Part shown: in pieces, positions 32,760-41,678 of the stretch
Position numbering within the stretch: position 1 is the stretch's first letter
Layout: each line of letters opens with the position of its first letter
Origin: Pseudomonas sp. 6D_7.1_Bac1
GTDB taxonomy: Bacteria; Pseudomonadota; Gammaproteobacteria; Pseudomonadales; Pseudomonadaceae
Assembly: GCF_025465945.1 (NCBI RefSeq)
Contig: NZ_JANLNW010000060.1
Span: 96,160-160,159, forward strand
DNA length: 64,000 nt
Reading direction: 5' to 3'
Made by a program: the position numbers and the translations under genes
Notes under the pieces: generated by a model
Told to the model about the DNA's origin: nothing
Seen by the model: only the letters and a program-made list of their open reading frames with translations
Databases searched by the model: none

Positions 32760-34088
32760 TCAGCGCAGCATGCCGCTGCCGTAACCCTTCAGGTTGGCTT
32801 TCTTCATCAGGGATTCGTACTGGTGCGAAACGAGGTGCGATTGTACTTGGGACATGAAGTCCATCACAACCACGACCACGATCAGCAACGAGGTCCCGCC
32901 AAGGTAGAACGGAACGTTTGCTGCAACCACCAGGAACTGGGGCAACAAGCACACGGCCGTCATATAAAGAGCACCGAACATGGTCAAGCGAGTCAGAACG
33001 CCATCAATATAGCGCGCAGACTGCTCACCTGGACGGATACCCGGAATAAAGGCACCGGACTTCTTCAGGTTTTCCGCTACGTCTTTCGGATTGAACATCA
33101 ACGCCGTATAGAAGAAGCAGAAGAAAATAATCCCTGCACTAAACAGCAGAATATTCAACGGCTGACCAGGAGCGATCGACTGCGAGATGTCCTGCAACCA
33201 GCCCATACCTTCAGACTGGCCGAACCAGGCACCCAACGAAGCCGGGAACAGCAAAATGCTGCTCGCGAAAATAGCCGGAATAACACCGGCCATGTTCACT
33301 TTCAGCGGCAAGTGGCTAGTCTGCGCAGCAAACACCTTGCGGCCCTGCTGACGCTTGGCGTAGTGAACAGCAATACGACGCTGACCACGCTCAATGAACA
33401 CCACGAAACCGATAATCGCTACTGCCAGCAAACCGATGGCAACCAGGGCGAAGATGTTGATATCACCCTGACGCGCAGACTCGAAAGACTGCCCGATTGC
33501 TCTCGGAAGACCGGCGACGATACCCGAAAAAATCAACATCGAGATACCGTTGCCAACACCACGCTCAGTAATCTGCTCACCCAGCCACATCATGAACATC
33601 GCACCAGCCACAAACGTGGATACCGCGACGAAATGGAAGCCAAAGTCACCAGTGAACGCAACGCCCTGCCCCGCCAAGCCAATGGACATGCCAATAGCCT
33701 GAACGAGAGCGAGAACGACAGTGCCGTAGCGGGTGTACTGGCTGATCTTGCGACGGCCAGCTTCACCTTCCTTCTTCAACTGCTCCAGCTGCGGGCTGAC
33801 GGCTGTCATCAGTTGCATGATGATCGATGCCGAAATGTACGGCATGATCCCCAGCGCAAAGATGCTCATCCGCTCCAGCGCGCCGCCGGAAAACATGTTG
33901 AACAAGCTAAGAATGGTCCCCTCATTCTGTCGAAACAGGTCCGCGAGTCGGTCCGGGTTGATACCTGGAACCGGGATGTGTGCGCCTATTCGGTAGACGA
34001 TAATCGCCAGGAACAGAAAACGCAGACGAGCCCAGAGTTCAGACATACCGCCTTTGCCGAGCGCAGAGAGAGCACCTTGCTTAGCCAT
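32760..34088 (-). CDS. secY: SecY, protein translocase channel subunit
   Basis: Main channel of the Sec translocon, 442 residues with ten membrane helices. It begins MAKQGALSALGKGGMSELWA. The plug and early helices contain YRIGAHIPVPGINP, and the lateral gate and cytoplasmic loops include the conserved PEEVAENL-like segment seen as NPKDVAENLKKSGAFIPGIRPG. The start codon lies one base after the rplO stop. Its partner SecE is encoded at 59482. Confidence 0.98.
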   Translation of the reverse strand: MAKQGALSALGKGGMSELWARLRFLFLAIIVYRIGAHIPVPGINPDRLADLFRQNEGTILSLFNMFSGGALERMSIFALGIMPYISASIIMQLMTAVSPQLEQLKKEGEAGRRKISQYTRYGTVVLALVQAIGMSIGLAGQGVAFTGDFGFHFVAVSTFVAGAMFMMWLGEQITERGVGNGISMLIFSGIVAGLPRAIGQSFESARQGDINIFALVAIGLLAVAIIGFVVFIERGQRRIAVHYAKRQQGRKVFAAQTSHLPLKVNMAGVIPAIFASSILLFPASLGAWFGQSEGMGWLQDISQSIAPGQPLNILLFSAGIIFFCFFYTALMFNPKDVAENLKKSGAFIPGIRPGEQSARYIDGVLTRLTMFGALYMTAVCLLPQFLVVAANVPFYLGGTSLLIVVVVVMDFMSQVQSHLVSHQYESLMKKANLKGYGSGMLR

Positions 34089-34526
34089 TTATTCCTCGAA
34101 CTTGCCGCCAGCTGCTTCGATAGCCGCACGCGCACCTTTGGTGGCGCCGATTCCCTTTCCGATGGTGACAGCGCGAGTAACTTCGCCGGACAGCATGATT
34201 TTCACACGCTGTACGTTGACGTTGATCACGTTGGCATCTTTCAGGGACTGCACGGTGACGATGTCGCCTTCCACTTTAGCCAGCTCGGACAGACGCACTT
34301 CTGCGCGGTCCATGGCCTTCAGGGAAACGAAACCGAATTTCGGCAGACGACGATGCAGCGGCTGTTGACCGCCTTCAAAGCCTGGAGCAATGGTGCCACC
34401 GGAGCGGGAGGACTGACCTTTGTGACCACGGCCACCAGTCTTACCCAAACCACTACCGATACCACGGCCCGGACGATGCTTTTCGCGACGGGAACCCGGC
34501 GCTGGACTCAGATCATTGAGTTTCAT
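34089..34526 (-). CDS. rplO: Ribosomal protein L15
   Basis: 145 residues starting MKLNDLSPAPGSRREKHRPGR. The glycine- and arginine-rich extended arm (about 10-55, with GSGLGKTGGRGHKGQ) threads into 23S rRNA. It is followed directly by secY and preceded by rpmD in the spc operon. Confidence 0.97.
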   Translation of the reverse strand: MKLNDLSPAPGSRREKHRPGRGIGSGLGKTGGRGHKGQSSRSGGTIAPGFEGGQQPLHRRLPKFGFVSLKAMDRAEVRLSELAKVEGDIVTVQSLKDANVINVNVQRVKIMLSGEVTRAVTIGKGIGATKGARAAIEAAGGKFEE

Positions 34527-34529
34527 CGA

Positions 34530-34706
34530 TTAACCCTCGACACGCAGCATGTAGTAAGCCTTGTTGATCATCCCGCGATTCTCGGGAGTATCCAGCACTT
34601 CTACAGTGTGACCGATGCGACGCAGACCCAGACCCTTAACGCACAGTTTGTGGTTAGGGATGCGGCCGGTCATGCTTTTGATCAGCGTTACTTTAACGGT
34701 AGCCAT
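34530..34706 (-). CDS. rpmD: Ribosomal protein L30
   Basis: 58 residues, MATVKVTLIKSMTGRIPNHK through MLRVEG. The start is CAT at 34704-34706 and the stop TTA at 34530-34532. Its size and the IGRIPNHK-like motif (TGRIPNHKLCVKGLGLR) identify L30. It sits between rpsE and rplO, 2 and 3 bases apart, as in other gammaproteobacteria. Confidence 0.96.
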   Translation of the reverse strand: MATVKVTLIKSMTGRIPNHKLCVKGLGLRRIGHTVEVLDTPENRGMINKAYYMLRVEG

Positions 34707-34708
34707 GA

Positions 34709-35209
34709 TCAGAAGATCTCCTTGACGCTTTTGCCACGCTTGGCGGCAATGGATTCAGGAGACTGCATTGCTTTCAAACCCTTGAAAGTGGCGTGAACCA
34801 CGTTTACCGGGTTAGTCGAGCCGTAGCACTTGGCCAGAACGTTCTGAACGCCAGCAACTTCGAGGACAGCACGCATAGCGCCGCCAGCGATGATACCGGT
34901 ACCTTCAGAAGCAGGCTGCATGTACACCTTCGAAGCGCCATGGGCGGACTTCATTGCGTACTGCAGAGTGGTGCCGTTCAGATCAACTTGGATCATGTTG
35001 CGGCGAGCAGCTTCCATTGCCTTCTGGATCGCAGCAGGCACTTCACGCGACTTGCCACGGCCGAAGCCAACGCGCCCTTTACCATCACCCACCACGGTCA
35101 ACGCGGTGAAAGTGAAGATACGGCCGCCTTTAACGGTTTTGGCTACGCGGTTAACTTGAACCAGCTTCTCGATGTAGCCTTCGTCGCGCTTTTGGTCGTT
35201 ATTTGACAT
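34709..35209 (-). CDS. rpsE: Ribosomal protein S5
   Basis: 166 residues. The N-terminal double-stranded RNA-binding domain includes VNRVAKTVKGGRIFTFTALTVVGDGKG, broken by the loop where spectinomycin-resistance changes occur. The C-terminal domain carries GTGIIAGGAMRAVLEVAGVQ. It contributes to decoding accuracy. Part of the spc operon. Confidence 0.97.
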   Translation of the reverse strand: MSNNDQKRDEGYIEKLVQVNRVAKTVKGGRIFTFTALTVVGDGKGRVGFGRGKSREVPAAIQKAMEAARRNMIQVDLNGTTLQYAMKSAHGASKVYMQPASEGTGIIAGGAMRAVLEVAGVQNVLAKCYGSTNPVNVVHATFKGLKAMQSPESIAAKRGKSVKEIF

Positions 35210-35212
35210 AAC

Positions 35213-35563
35213 TTAGAACTCCAGCCCAGCTTCACGAGCAGCATCAGCCAGCGCCTTGACGCGGCCATGGTACTTGAAGCCAGAGCGGTCGAAAGCCACC
35301 TGCGAGACGCCAGCGGCTTTAGCACGCGTAGCGACCAGCTGGCCAACCTTAGTGGCCGCGTCGATGTTGCCAGTGGCGCCATCACGCAGTTCTTTATCCA
35401 AAGTCGAGGCACTTGCCAGGACTTTGTTGCCGTCGGCCGAAATGACCTGGGCGTAGATGTGCTGCGACGAACGGAACACGCAGAGACGCACGACTTCGAG
35501 TTCGTGCATTTTCAGGCGTGCTTTGCGAGCGCGACGCAGTCGAGTAACTTTTTTGTCGGTCAT
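35213..35563 (-). CDS. rplR: Ribosomal protein L18
   Basis: 116 residues starting MTDKKVTRLRRARKARLKMH. It binds 5S rRNA together with L5 and L25. The C-terminal half (FDRSGFKYHGRVKALADAAREAGLEF) is the conserved RNA-binding region. It is 3 bases upstream of rpsE and 10 bases after rplF. Confidence 0.97.
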   Translation of the reverse strand: MTDKKVTRLRRARKARLKMHELEVVRLCVFRSSQHIYAQVISADGNKVLASASTLDKELRDGATGNIDAATKVGQLVATRAKAAGVSQVAFDRSGFKYHGRVKALADAAREAGLEF

Positions 35564-35573
35564 TTGCTATGCC

Positions 35574-36107
35574 CTACTTCTTCTTGGCTTCTTTACGACG
35601 GACGACTTCGTCCGCGTAGCGCACACCTTTGCCTTTGTACGGCTCTGGTGGACGGAAGTCGCGGATCTCGGCGGCCACTTGACCTACCAGCTGCTTATCG
35701 ATGCCCTTGATCAGGATATCGGTCTGGCTAGGAGTCTCAGCGGTGATGCCTTCCGGCAGTTCGTAATCCACTGGGTGCGAGAAGCCAAGAGCCAGGTTCA
35801 GCACTGTGCCTTTTGCTTGCGCTTTGTAACCAACACCGACCAGCTGGAGCTTGCGCTCGAAGCCTTGGCTTACGCCTTGGACCATGTTGTTTACCAACGC
35901 ACGAGTGGTACCGGCCATTGCGCGAGTTTGTTGATCGCCATTGCGAGCAGCGAAACGCAGCTCACCAGCTTCTTCAACGATCTCAACGGACGAATGGATG
36001 TTCAGTTCAAGAGTGCCCTTGGCACCCTTCACCGAAAGCTGTTGGCCTGCGAATTTAACTTCGACACCGGCTGGCAGCTTAACGGGGTTCTTAGCGACGC
36101 GAGACAT
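35574..36107 (-). CDS. rplF: Ribosomal protein L6
   Basis: 177 residues, made of two similar domains. The start MSRVAKNPVKLPAGVEVKF and the C-terminal motif EIRDFRPPEPYKGKGVRYAD that contacts the sarcin-ricin region are clear. It lies 12 bases after rpsH and 10 before rplR. Confidence 0.97.
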   Translation of the reverse strand: MSRVAKNPVKLPAGVEVKFAGQQLSVKGAKGTLELNIHSSVEIVEEAGELRFAARNGDQQTRAMAGTTRALVNNMVQGVSQGFERKLQLVGVGYKAQAKGTVLNLALGFSHPVDYELPEGITAETPSQTDILIKGIDKQLVGQVAAEIRDFRPPEPYKGKGVRYADEVVRRKEAKKK

Positions 36108-36119
36108 GCTTATCCCCCC

Positions 36120-36512
36120 TTAGAACACAGTGCAAAGAACTTCGCCGCCGACACCGGCAGCGCGCGCAGCACGATCCGTCATCACACCTTTGTTGGTGGA
36201 GACGATAGACACACCGAGACCGCCACGAACTTTTGGCAGATCATCGACGGACTTGTACTGACGCAGGCCTGGACGGCTAACGCGCTTCACTTCCTCGATG
36301 ACCGGACGGCCTTCGAAGTACTTCAGCTCGATGGACAGCAGTGGTTTGATTTCGCTGCTGATCTGATAACCCGCGATGTAACCTTCGTCCTTCAGGACTT
36401 TAGCTACAGCCACCTTCAACGTGGAAGACGGCATGCTTACGACGGACTTTTCAGCCATCTGGGCATTACGGATTCGAGTTAGCATGTCCGCTAACGGGTC
36501 CTGCATACTCAT
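36120..36512 (-). CDS. rpsH: Ribosomal protein S8
   Basis: 130 residues starting MSMQDPLADMLTRIRNAQMA, with the C-terminal signature KGVMTDRAARAAGVGGEVLC. In E. coli S8 represses the spc operon by binding mRNA near rplE. It is separated from rpsN by 208 bases, which is unusual, and appears to have its own promoter at 36610-36638. Confidence 0.97.
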   Translation of the reverse strand: MSMQDPLADMLTRIRNAQMAEKSVVSMPSSTLKVAVAKVLKDEGYIAGYQISSEIKPLLSIELKYFEGRPVIEEVKRVSRPGLRQYKSVDDLPKVRGGLGVSIVSTNKGVMTDRAARAAGVGGEVLCTVF

Positions 36513-36580
36513 GGGCTAGACGCTCCTAATACAAAAAAATAAGCCTTGCGGCTACTACCTTCGCCGAGAAACTCCGCACG

Positions 36581-36605
36581 AAAAAAGCACGGGCTCAGGC
36601 GAGCC
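36581..36605 (-). terminator. Terminator-like hairpin before rpsH
   Basis: On the minus strand a 5-bp GGCTC/GAGCC stem with a 4-base loop is followed, after five bases, by six Ts. It lies between the internal promoter and rpsH. A transcript starting near 36603 would contain only most of it, so any attenuation would act mainly on read-through from rpsN. Confidence 0.45.
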
Positions 36606-36609
36606 GGGT

Positions 36610-36638
36610 ATTCTAGACACACCCCACAAATGAATCAA
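36610..36638 (-). promoter_or_regulatory. Internal sigma70 promoter within the spc operon
   Basis: Minus-strand -35 TTGATT (36633-36638), 17-base spacer, -10 TAGAAT (36610-36615). It lies in the long rpsN-rpsH gap; predicted start near 36603, about 90 bases before rpsH. The -35 overlaps the right arm of the perfect hairpin at 36631-36660. Confidence 0.75.
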
Positions 36639-36660
36639 GCCCCAATAGGGGCTTGATTCA
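36631..36660. terminator. Perfect 13-bp hairpin between rpsN and rpsH
   Basis: TGAATCAAGCCCC, loop AATA, GGGGCTTGATTCA. There is no good U-tract (minus strand continues TTTGTGGGG), so it may slow polymerase, protect an mRNA end or block one, rather than act as a full terminator. It overlaps the -35 of the promoter above. Confidence 0.7.
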
Positions 36661-36720
36661 AGTTCAAGGTCACCGATGGTCAGGATCTTTCGATCCCGAG
36701 CACCGAGACTTTGATAGTGC

Positions 36721-37026
36721 TTACCAGCTGGCTTTAACCAGACCAGGTACGTCACCACGCATTGCCGCTTCACGCAGTTTGTTACGGCCGAGGCCGAACT
36801 TGCGGTAAACGCCGTGTGGACGACCGGTCAGGCGGCAGCGGTTACGCATGCGCGAGGCGCTTGCGTCACGTGGCTGCTTCTGCAGAGCTACTGTAGCTTC
36901 CCAACGCGCTTCTGGACTTGCGTTCAGATCTACGATGATAGCTTTCAGTGCTGCACGCTTTTTGGCGTACTTGGCAACCGTGAGCTGACGCTTCAGCTCG
37001 CGGTTTTTCATGCTCATCTTGGCCAT
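36721..37026 (-). CDS. rpsN: Ribosomal protein S14 (zinc-free form)
   Basis: 101 residues starting MAKMSMKNRELKRQLTVAKY. Only a single Cys is present in the C-terminal core (RMRNRCRLTGRPHGVYRKFG), so it is the long, zinc-independent type. The start at 37026 leaves 13 bases to rplE. It is the last gene before the unusual 208-base gap. Confidence 0.97.
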   Translation of the reverse strand: MAKMSMKNRELKRQLTVAKYAKKRAALKAIIVDLNASPEARWEATVALQKQPRDASASRMRNRCRLTGRPHGVYRKFGLGRNKLREAAMRGDVPGLVKASW

Positions 37027-37039
37027 TTTCCTACTCCAA

Positions 37040-37579
37040 TCAGTTGCGGAACGGGAATTTGAAAGCACGCAGCAATGCGCGACCTTCATCATCGTTCTTG
37101 GCAGTGGTGGTCAGGGTAATGTCCAGACCGCGGAGAGCATCGATCTTGTCGTAATCGATTTCCGGGAAAATGATCTGCTCTTTTACGCCCATGCTGTAGT
37201 TACCACGACCATCGAAGGACTTGGCATTCAGGCCGCGGAAGTCGCGAACCCGAGGCAGGGAGATCGACAGCAGACGATCCAGGAACTCGTACATACGCTC
37301 ACGGCGCAGAGTCACTTTGACGCCGATCGGCCAACCTTCACGGACTTTAAAGCCAGCGATGGATTTCCGAGCGTAGGTCACAACGACTTTCTGGCCGGTG
37401 ATCTTTTCCAGGTCAGCAACAGCGTGCTCGATGACTTTTTTGTCGCCGATCGCTTCGCCCAGACCCATGTTCAGGGTGATTTTGGTAACGCGCGGAACTT
37501 CCATCACGTTCGAAAGCTTAAGTTCTTCCTTAAGTTTCGGTGCGATTTCCTTCCGGTAAATCTCTTTTAGTCGTGCCAT
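37040..37579 (-). CDS. rplE: Ribosomal protein L5
   Basis: 179 residues starting MARLKEIYRKEIAPKLKEEL. It binds 5S rRNA and touches the small subunit and P-site tRNA. The conserved stretch PRVTKITLNMGLGEA and the C-terminal FPEIDYDKIDALRGLDI are present. In E. coli the S8 target lies at the start of this gene; whether it exists here would need folding. Confidence 0.97.
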   Translation of the reverse strand: MARLKEIYRKEIAPKLKEELKLSNVMEVPRVTKITLNMGLGEAIGDKKVIEHAVADLEKITGQKVVVTYARKSIAGFKVREGWPIGVKVTLRRERMYEFLDRLLSISLPRVRDFRGLNAKSFDGRGNYSMGVKEQIIFPEIDYDKIDALRGLDITLTTTAKNDDEGRALLRAFKFPFRN

Positions 37580-37599
37580 GGTCTTCTACCTAGCAGTGT

Positions 37600-37914
37600 T
37601 CAAGCATCAACCGCTTTTTGGGTCGACTTGAAGACACGAATTTTCTTGCCGTCTTCTACTTTGAAACCAACGCGGTCAGCCTTGTTGGTTTCGCCGTTGA
37701 AAATGGCGACGTTGGAAGCGTGCAGTGGCGCTTCTTTTTCGACGATACCGCCTTGTACGCCCGACATCGGGTTAGGCTTGGTATGACGCTTAACCAGGTT
37801 CAGACCACCAACAACCAGACGGTCGTCAGCGAGAACCTTAAGCACCTTACCGCGCTTACCTTTGTCTTTGCCGGCGATCACGATGATCTCGTCGTCACGA
37901 CGAATCTTTTGCAT
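37600..37914 (-). CDS. rplX: Ribosomal protein L24
   Basis: 104 residues, an early-assembly protein of the large subunit. The KOW motif is at the N-terminus (DDEIIVIAGKDKGKRGKVLK). It lies between rplN and rplE, 11 and 20 bases apart. Confidence 0.97.
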   Translation of the reverse strand: MQKIRRDDEIIVIAGKDKGKRGKVLKVLADDRLVVGGLNLVKRHTKPNPMSGVQGGIVEKEAPLHASNVAIFNGETNKADRVGFKVEDGKKIRVFKSTQKAVDA

Positions 37915-37925
37915 GTCGGATCTCC

Positions 37926-38294
37926 TTACAGCACTTCTGGGGCGAGCGAGACGATCTTCATGAACTTCTCAGTACGAAGTTCACGGGTCACTGGCCCAAA
38001 GATACGGGTGCCGATCGGCTCTTGCTTGTTGTTCAGAAGAACAGCAGCGTTGCCATCAAAGCGGATAATGGAGCCATCAGCACGACGAACGCCGTGACGA
38101 GTGCGGACTACAACAGCAGTCATCACTTGGCCTTTTTTCACTTTACCGCGAGGAATTGCTTCCTTGACGGTAACTTTGATGATGTCACCGATACCAGCGT
38201 AACGACGATGGGAGCCACCCAGCACCTTGATGCACATAACGCGGCGAGCGCCGCTGTTATCGGCCACATCGAGCATGGATTGAGTCTGAATCAT
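37926..38294 (-). CDS. rplN: Ribosomal protein L14
   Basis: 122 residues starting MIQTQSMLDVADNSGARRVM, with the conserved GSHRRYAGIGDIIKVTVKEA region. It is the first gene of the classical spc operon, but only 23 bases separate it from rpsQ and I see no promoter there, so it is probably read with the S10 operon. Confidence 0.97.
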   Translation of the reverse strand: MIQTQSMLDVADNSGARRVMCIKVLGGSHRRYAGIGDIIKVTVKEAIPRGKVKKGQVMTAVVVRTRHGVRRADGSIIRFDGNAAVLLNNKQEPIGTRIFGPVTRELRTEKFMKIVSLAPEVL

Positions 38295-38317
38295 ATAATT
38301 TCTCCGACCCCTAGTCC

Positions 38318-38584
38318 TTAGACTTCCACAGCGCGTTCGAGAACTTCAACCAGCGCCCAAGACTTGGTCTTGGCCAAAGGACGAGTTTCACGAATAGTGA
38401 CTTTGTCGCCGATGTGGCACTGATTGGTTTCGTCGTGCGCGTGCAGCTTAGTCGAACGCTTAACGTATTTACCGTAGATCGGGTGCTTTACGCGACGCTC
38501 GATCAGAACGGTGATGGTCTTGTCCATTTTGTCGCTGACAACACGGCCAGTCAGCGTACGGACGGTTTTTTCGGCTTCAGCCAT
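38318..38584 (-). CDS. rpsQ: Ribosomal protein S17
   Basis: 88 residues, an OB-fold 16S rRNA-binding protein. Visible motifs are TGRVVSDKMDKTITVLIERR and GDKVTIRETRPLAKTKSW. It starts 2 bases after rpmC and ends the S10 operon proper. Confidence 0.97.
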   Translation of the reverse strand: MAEAEKTVRTLTGRVVSDKMDKTITVLIERRVKHPIYGKYVKRSTKLHAHDETNQCHIGDKVTIRETRPLAKTKSWALVEVLERAVEV

Positions 38585-38586
38585 GA

Positions 38587-38778
38587 TTACTTACCTGCCT
38601 GCTGTTTGAGCACAGTCTTCACGCGAGCGATGTCACGCTTAACTTGCCGGAGCAGGTGAGACTGCCCCAACTGGCCAGTTGCTTTCTGCATGCGCAGATT
38701 GAACTGGTCGCGCAGCAGGCCGAGCAGTTGCTCGTTTAGCTGCGGCGCGTCTTTTTCACGAAGTTCATTCGCTTTCAT
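38587..38778 (-). CDS. rpmC: Ribosomal protein L29
   Basis: 63 residues forming two helices; MKANELREKDAPQLNEQLLG start. The ATG at 38778 overlaps the last base of the rplP stop (TGATG). A GTG one codon upstream is less likely. It lies near the exit tunnel, where chaperones and SRP dock. Confidence 0.96.
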   Translation of the reverse strand: MKANELREKDAPQLNEQLLGLLRDQFNLRMQKATGQLGQSHLLRQVKRDIARVKTVLKQQAGK

Positions 38779-39191
38779 CACATCACCGTCCGTTTAACAA
38801 AGGAGGTGGCGAGCGGCAGCTTTGCAGCAGCCAGGGCGAAAGCCTCACGCGCCAGCTCTTCAGAAACGCCCTCGATTTCATACAGGACTTTGCCTGGCTG
38901 AATCTGGGCAACCCAGTATTCCACGTTACCCTTACCTTTACCCATCCGAACTTCGAGTGGCTTTTTGGTTACAGGCTTGTCCGGGAACACACGGATCCAG
39001 ATCTTGCCGCCACGTTTTACGTGACGGGTCAGAGCACGACGCGCTGACTCGATCTGACGAGCGGTGAGACGACCACGAGCAACAGACTTCAGCGCGAACT
39101 CGCCGAAGCTGACTTTGCTACCGCGCAATGCCAGACCACGGTTGTGGCCAGTCATCTGCTTGCGGAACTTCGTACGCTTTGGTTGCAACAT
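38778..39191 (-). CDS. rplP: Ribosomal protein L16
   Basis: 137 residues starting MLQPKRTKFRKQMTGHNRGL, with the functional loop near the peptidyl transferase centre and the C-terminal EGVSEELAREAFALAAAKLP. It overlaps rpmC by one base and lies 12 bases after rpsC in the S10 operon. Confidence 0.97.
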   Translation of the reverse strand: MLQPKRTKFRKQMTGHNRGLALRGSKVSFGEFALKSVARGRLTARQIESARRALTRHVKRGGKIWIRVFPDKPVTKKPLEVRMGKGKGNVEYWVAQIQPGKVLYEIEGVSEELAREAFALAAAKLPLATSFVKRTVM

Positions 39192-39203
39192 TTGGCGTAC
39201 CCC

Positions 39204-39890
39204 TTACTTAGCAGCTTTTTTACGAGGCGCTGGTGCTTGTGGTTTCAGCTCTTCTTGGCGACCACCAATTACTTCGCCTTTGAAGATCCAAACCTTTACA
39301 CCGATCACACCGTAGGTGGTGTGAGCTTCGTAGTTGGCATAGTCGATGTCGGCACGCAGGGTGTGCAGTGGCACACGACCTTCGCGATACCATTCAGTAC
39401 GTGCGATTTCAGCACCGCCGAGACGACCGCTCACTTGGATTTTGATGCCTTTGGCACCAATGCGCATGGCGTTTTGTACAGCGCGCTTCATAGCGCGACG
39501 GAACATAACGCGACGCTCCAGCTGCTGAGCTACGCTCTGCGCAACCAGCATACCGTCGAGCTCCGGCTTGCGGATCTCTTCGATATTGATGTGCACAGGC
39601 ACACCCATTTGCTTGGTCAGGTCCTGACGCAGTTTCTCAACATCTTCACCTTTCTTCCCGATAACGATACCTGGACGAGCGGTGTGGATGGTGATACGTG
39701 CAGTTTGGGCCGGACGATGGATATCGATACGGCTTACGGACGCGCTTTTTAGTTTGTCTTGGAGATACTCACGCACCTTCAGATCAGCGAACAAATAGTC
39801 CGCATAAGTCCGACCGTCTGCGTACCAGACGGAGGTGTGCTCCTTGACGATTCCCAGGCGAATGCCAATGGGATGTACTTTCTGACCCAT
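39204..39890 (-). CDS. rpsC: Ribosomal protein S3
   Basis: 228 residues starting [20 protein letters not shown] at 39890; the frame is open further upstream but that stretch is not S3-like. A KH domain (about 39-107) holds the [10 protein letters not shown] loop, and the C-terminal domain includes [20 protein letters not shown]. It lines the mRNA entry site. Confidence 0.97.
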
Positions 39891-39903
39891 CTCTTCGACT
39901 CCG

Positions 39904-40236
39904 TTACTTGTCAGCAACCTTGACAGTGATATGGCAAGACCGCTTGACGATGCGATCAGCACGGCCTTTGGCACGTGGCATGATGCGCTTCAGCGAACGC
40001 CCTTCGTTGACGAAAACGGTGCTGACTTTAAGGTCATCAACGTCTGCGCCTTCGTTATGCTCGGCGTTGGCTACGGCCGACTCCAGCACTTTCTTCATGA
40101 TCTCGGCGGCTTTCTTACTGCTGAAAGCCAACAGGTTGAGCGCTTCGCCCACCTTCTTCCCGCGGATCTGGTCGGCGACCAAGCGGGCTTTCTGGGCGGA
40201 GATTCGAGCGCCCGACAACTTAGCGGCTACTTCCAT
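39904..40236 (-). CDS. rplV: Ribosomal protein L22
   Basis: 110 residues. The globular part begins [20 protein letters not shown], and a beta-hairpin (about 80-100, [22 protein letters not shown]) reaches into the exit tunnel where macrolide-resistance changes occur; it looks wild type. It follows rpsS by 11 bases. Confidence 0.97.
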
Positions 40237-40247
40237 TTCCTAACCCC

Positions 40248-40523
40248 TTAACGCTTGGCTTTCTTGTCAGCCACGTGCCCACGATATGTGCGGGTACCGG
40301 CGAACTCGCCCAGTTTGTGGCCGACCATGTCTTCGTTAACGAGAACTGGGACGTGTTGACGACCGTTGTGTACTGCGATGGTCAAACCGACCATTTGTGG
40401 CAGGATCATGGAACGGCGCGACCAGGTCTTAACTGGTTTGCGATCGTTCTTTTCCGCCGCCACTTCGATCTTCTTCAGTAGGTGAAGATCGATAAAAGGA
40501 CCTTTTTTCAGAGAACGTGGCAC
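40248..40523 (-). CDS. rpsS: Ribosomal protein S19
   Basis: 91 residues starting MPRSLKKGPFIDLHLLKKIE, with the conserved VGHKLGEFAGTRTYRGH motif. It binds 16S rRNA in the head together with S13. It lies 16 bases after rplB. Confidence 0.97.
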   Translation of the reverse strand: MPRSLKKGPFIDLHLLKKIEVAAEKNDRKPVKTWSRRSMILPQMVGLTIAVHNGRQHVPVLVNEDMVGHKLGEFAGTRTYRGHVADKKAKR

Positions 40524-40539
40524 TGTCGTATCCCTCTAT

Positions 40540-41364
40540 TTACTTGCGACGACGGACGATCATTTTGTCGGTACGCTTATTACCACGAGTCTTCGCGCCC
40601 TTAGTCGGGAAGCCCCATGGCGATACCGGATGACGACCACCAGAGGTACGACCTTCACCACCACCATGTGGGTGGTCAACCGGGTTCATGGCAACACCAC
40701 GAACGGTTGGGCGAACGCCACGCCAGCGTTTGGCACCAGCTTTACCCAGCGAACGCAGGCTGTGCTCGGAGTTCGAGACTTCACCCAAGGTCGCGCGGCA
40801 TTCAGCCAGCACTTTACGCATCTCACCAGAACGCAGACGCAGGGTCACGTAGACACCTTCACGAGCGATCAGCTGAGCCGAAGCACCAGCGGAACGAGCG
40901 ATTTGCGCGCCTTTACCTGGCTTCAATTCGATGCCGTGTACGGTGCTACCAACTGGAATGTTACGCAGTTGCAGAGCGTTGCCCGGCTTGATCGGTGCCA
41001 AAGCACCTGCGATCAGCTGGTCGCCAGCACTCACGCCTTTAGGGGCGATGATGTAGCGACGCTCGCCATCTGCGTACAGCAGCAGAGCGATGTGAGCAGT
41101 ACGGTTTGGATCGTATTCGATACGCTCGACAGTGGCAGCGATGCCATCTTTGTCGTTACGACGGAAGTCGACCAGACGATAATGCTGCTTATGACCACCA
41201 CCGATGTGACGAGTGGTAATACGGCCATTGTTGTTACGACCACCAGACTTCGATTTTTTCTCGAGCAGCGGTGCGTGAGGAGCGCCTTTATGCAGCTCCT
41301 GGTTGACCACCTTGACCACAAAACGGCGGCCAGGGGAAGTCGGTTTGCATTTAACGATTGCCAT
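40540..41364 (-). CDS. rplB: Ribosomal protein L2
   Basis: 274 residues, needed for subunit association and peptidyl transferase function. Starts [19 protein letters not shown]. The C-terminal universally conserved stretch [18 protein letters not shown] contains the important histidine. S10 operon, 14 bases after rplW. Confidence 0.98.
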
Positions 41365-41378
41365 GATGCACCCCTTCC

Positions 41379-41678
41379 TTACTCAGCACTGCTGCTGAAA
41401 TCGAGATCTTGGCCTGGCTGAAGGGAGATAACTGCCTTCTTCCAGTCATTACGCTTGCCCAGACCGCGAGCAGTGCGCTTGCTCTTACCCAGAACATTCA
41501 GGGTAGTAACACGCTCTACTTTCACGCTGAACAGGCTTTCGACGGCCTTCTTGATTTCCAGCTTGGTTGCGTCAGTTGCAACCTTGAAAACGAACTGGCC
41601 TTTCTTGTCAGCCAGAACCGTAGCCTTCTCGGAAACGTGCGGGCCAAGCAGAACTTTAAATACGCGTTCCTGGTTCAT
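41379..41678 (-). CDS. rplW: Ribosomal protein L23
   Basis: 99 residues starting [20 protein letters not shown]. It sits at the tunnel exit and docks trigger factor and SRP. The start overlaps the rplD stop by four bases. Confidence 0.97.

Noticed and set aside
32625..34796. Plus-strand frame of 723 codons over secY and rplO
   Set aside because: Antisense shadow of secY, rplO and rpmD, whose identities are certain.
36555..36773. Small minus-strand open frame of 72 codons in the rpsN-rpsH gap
   Set aside because: It covers the hairpin and promoter, has no ribosome site and resembles nothing; regulatory DNA explains the gap better.
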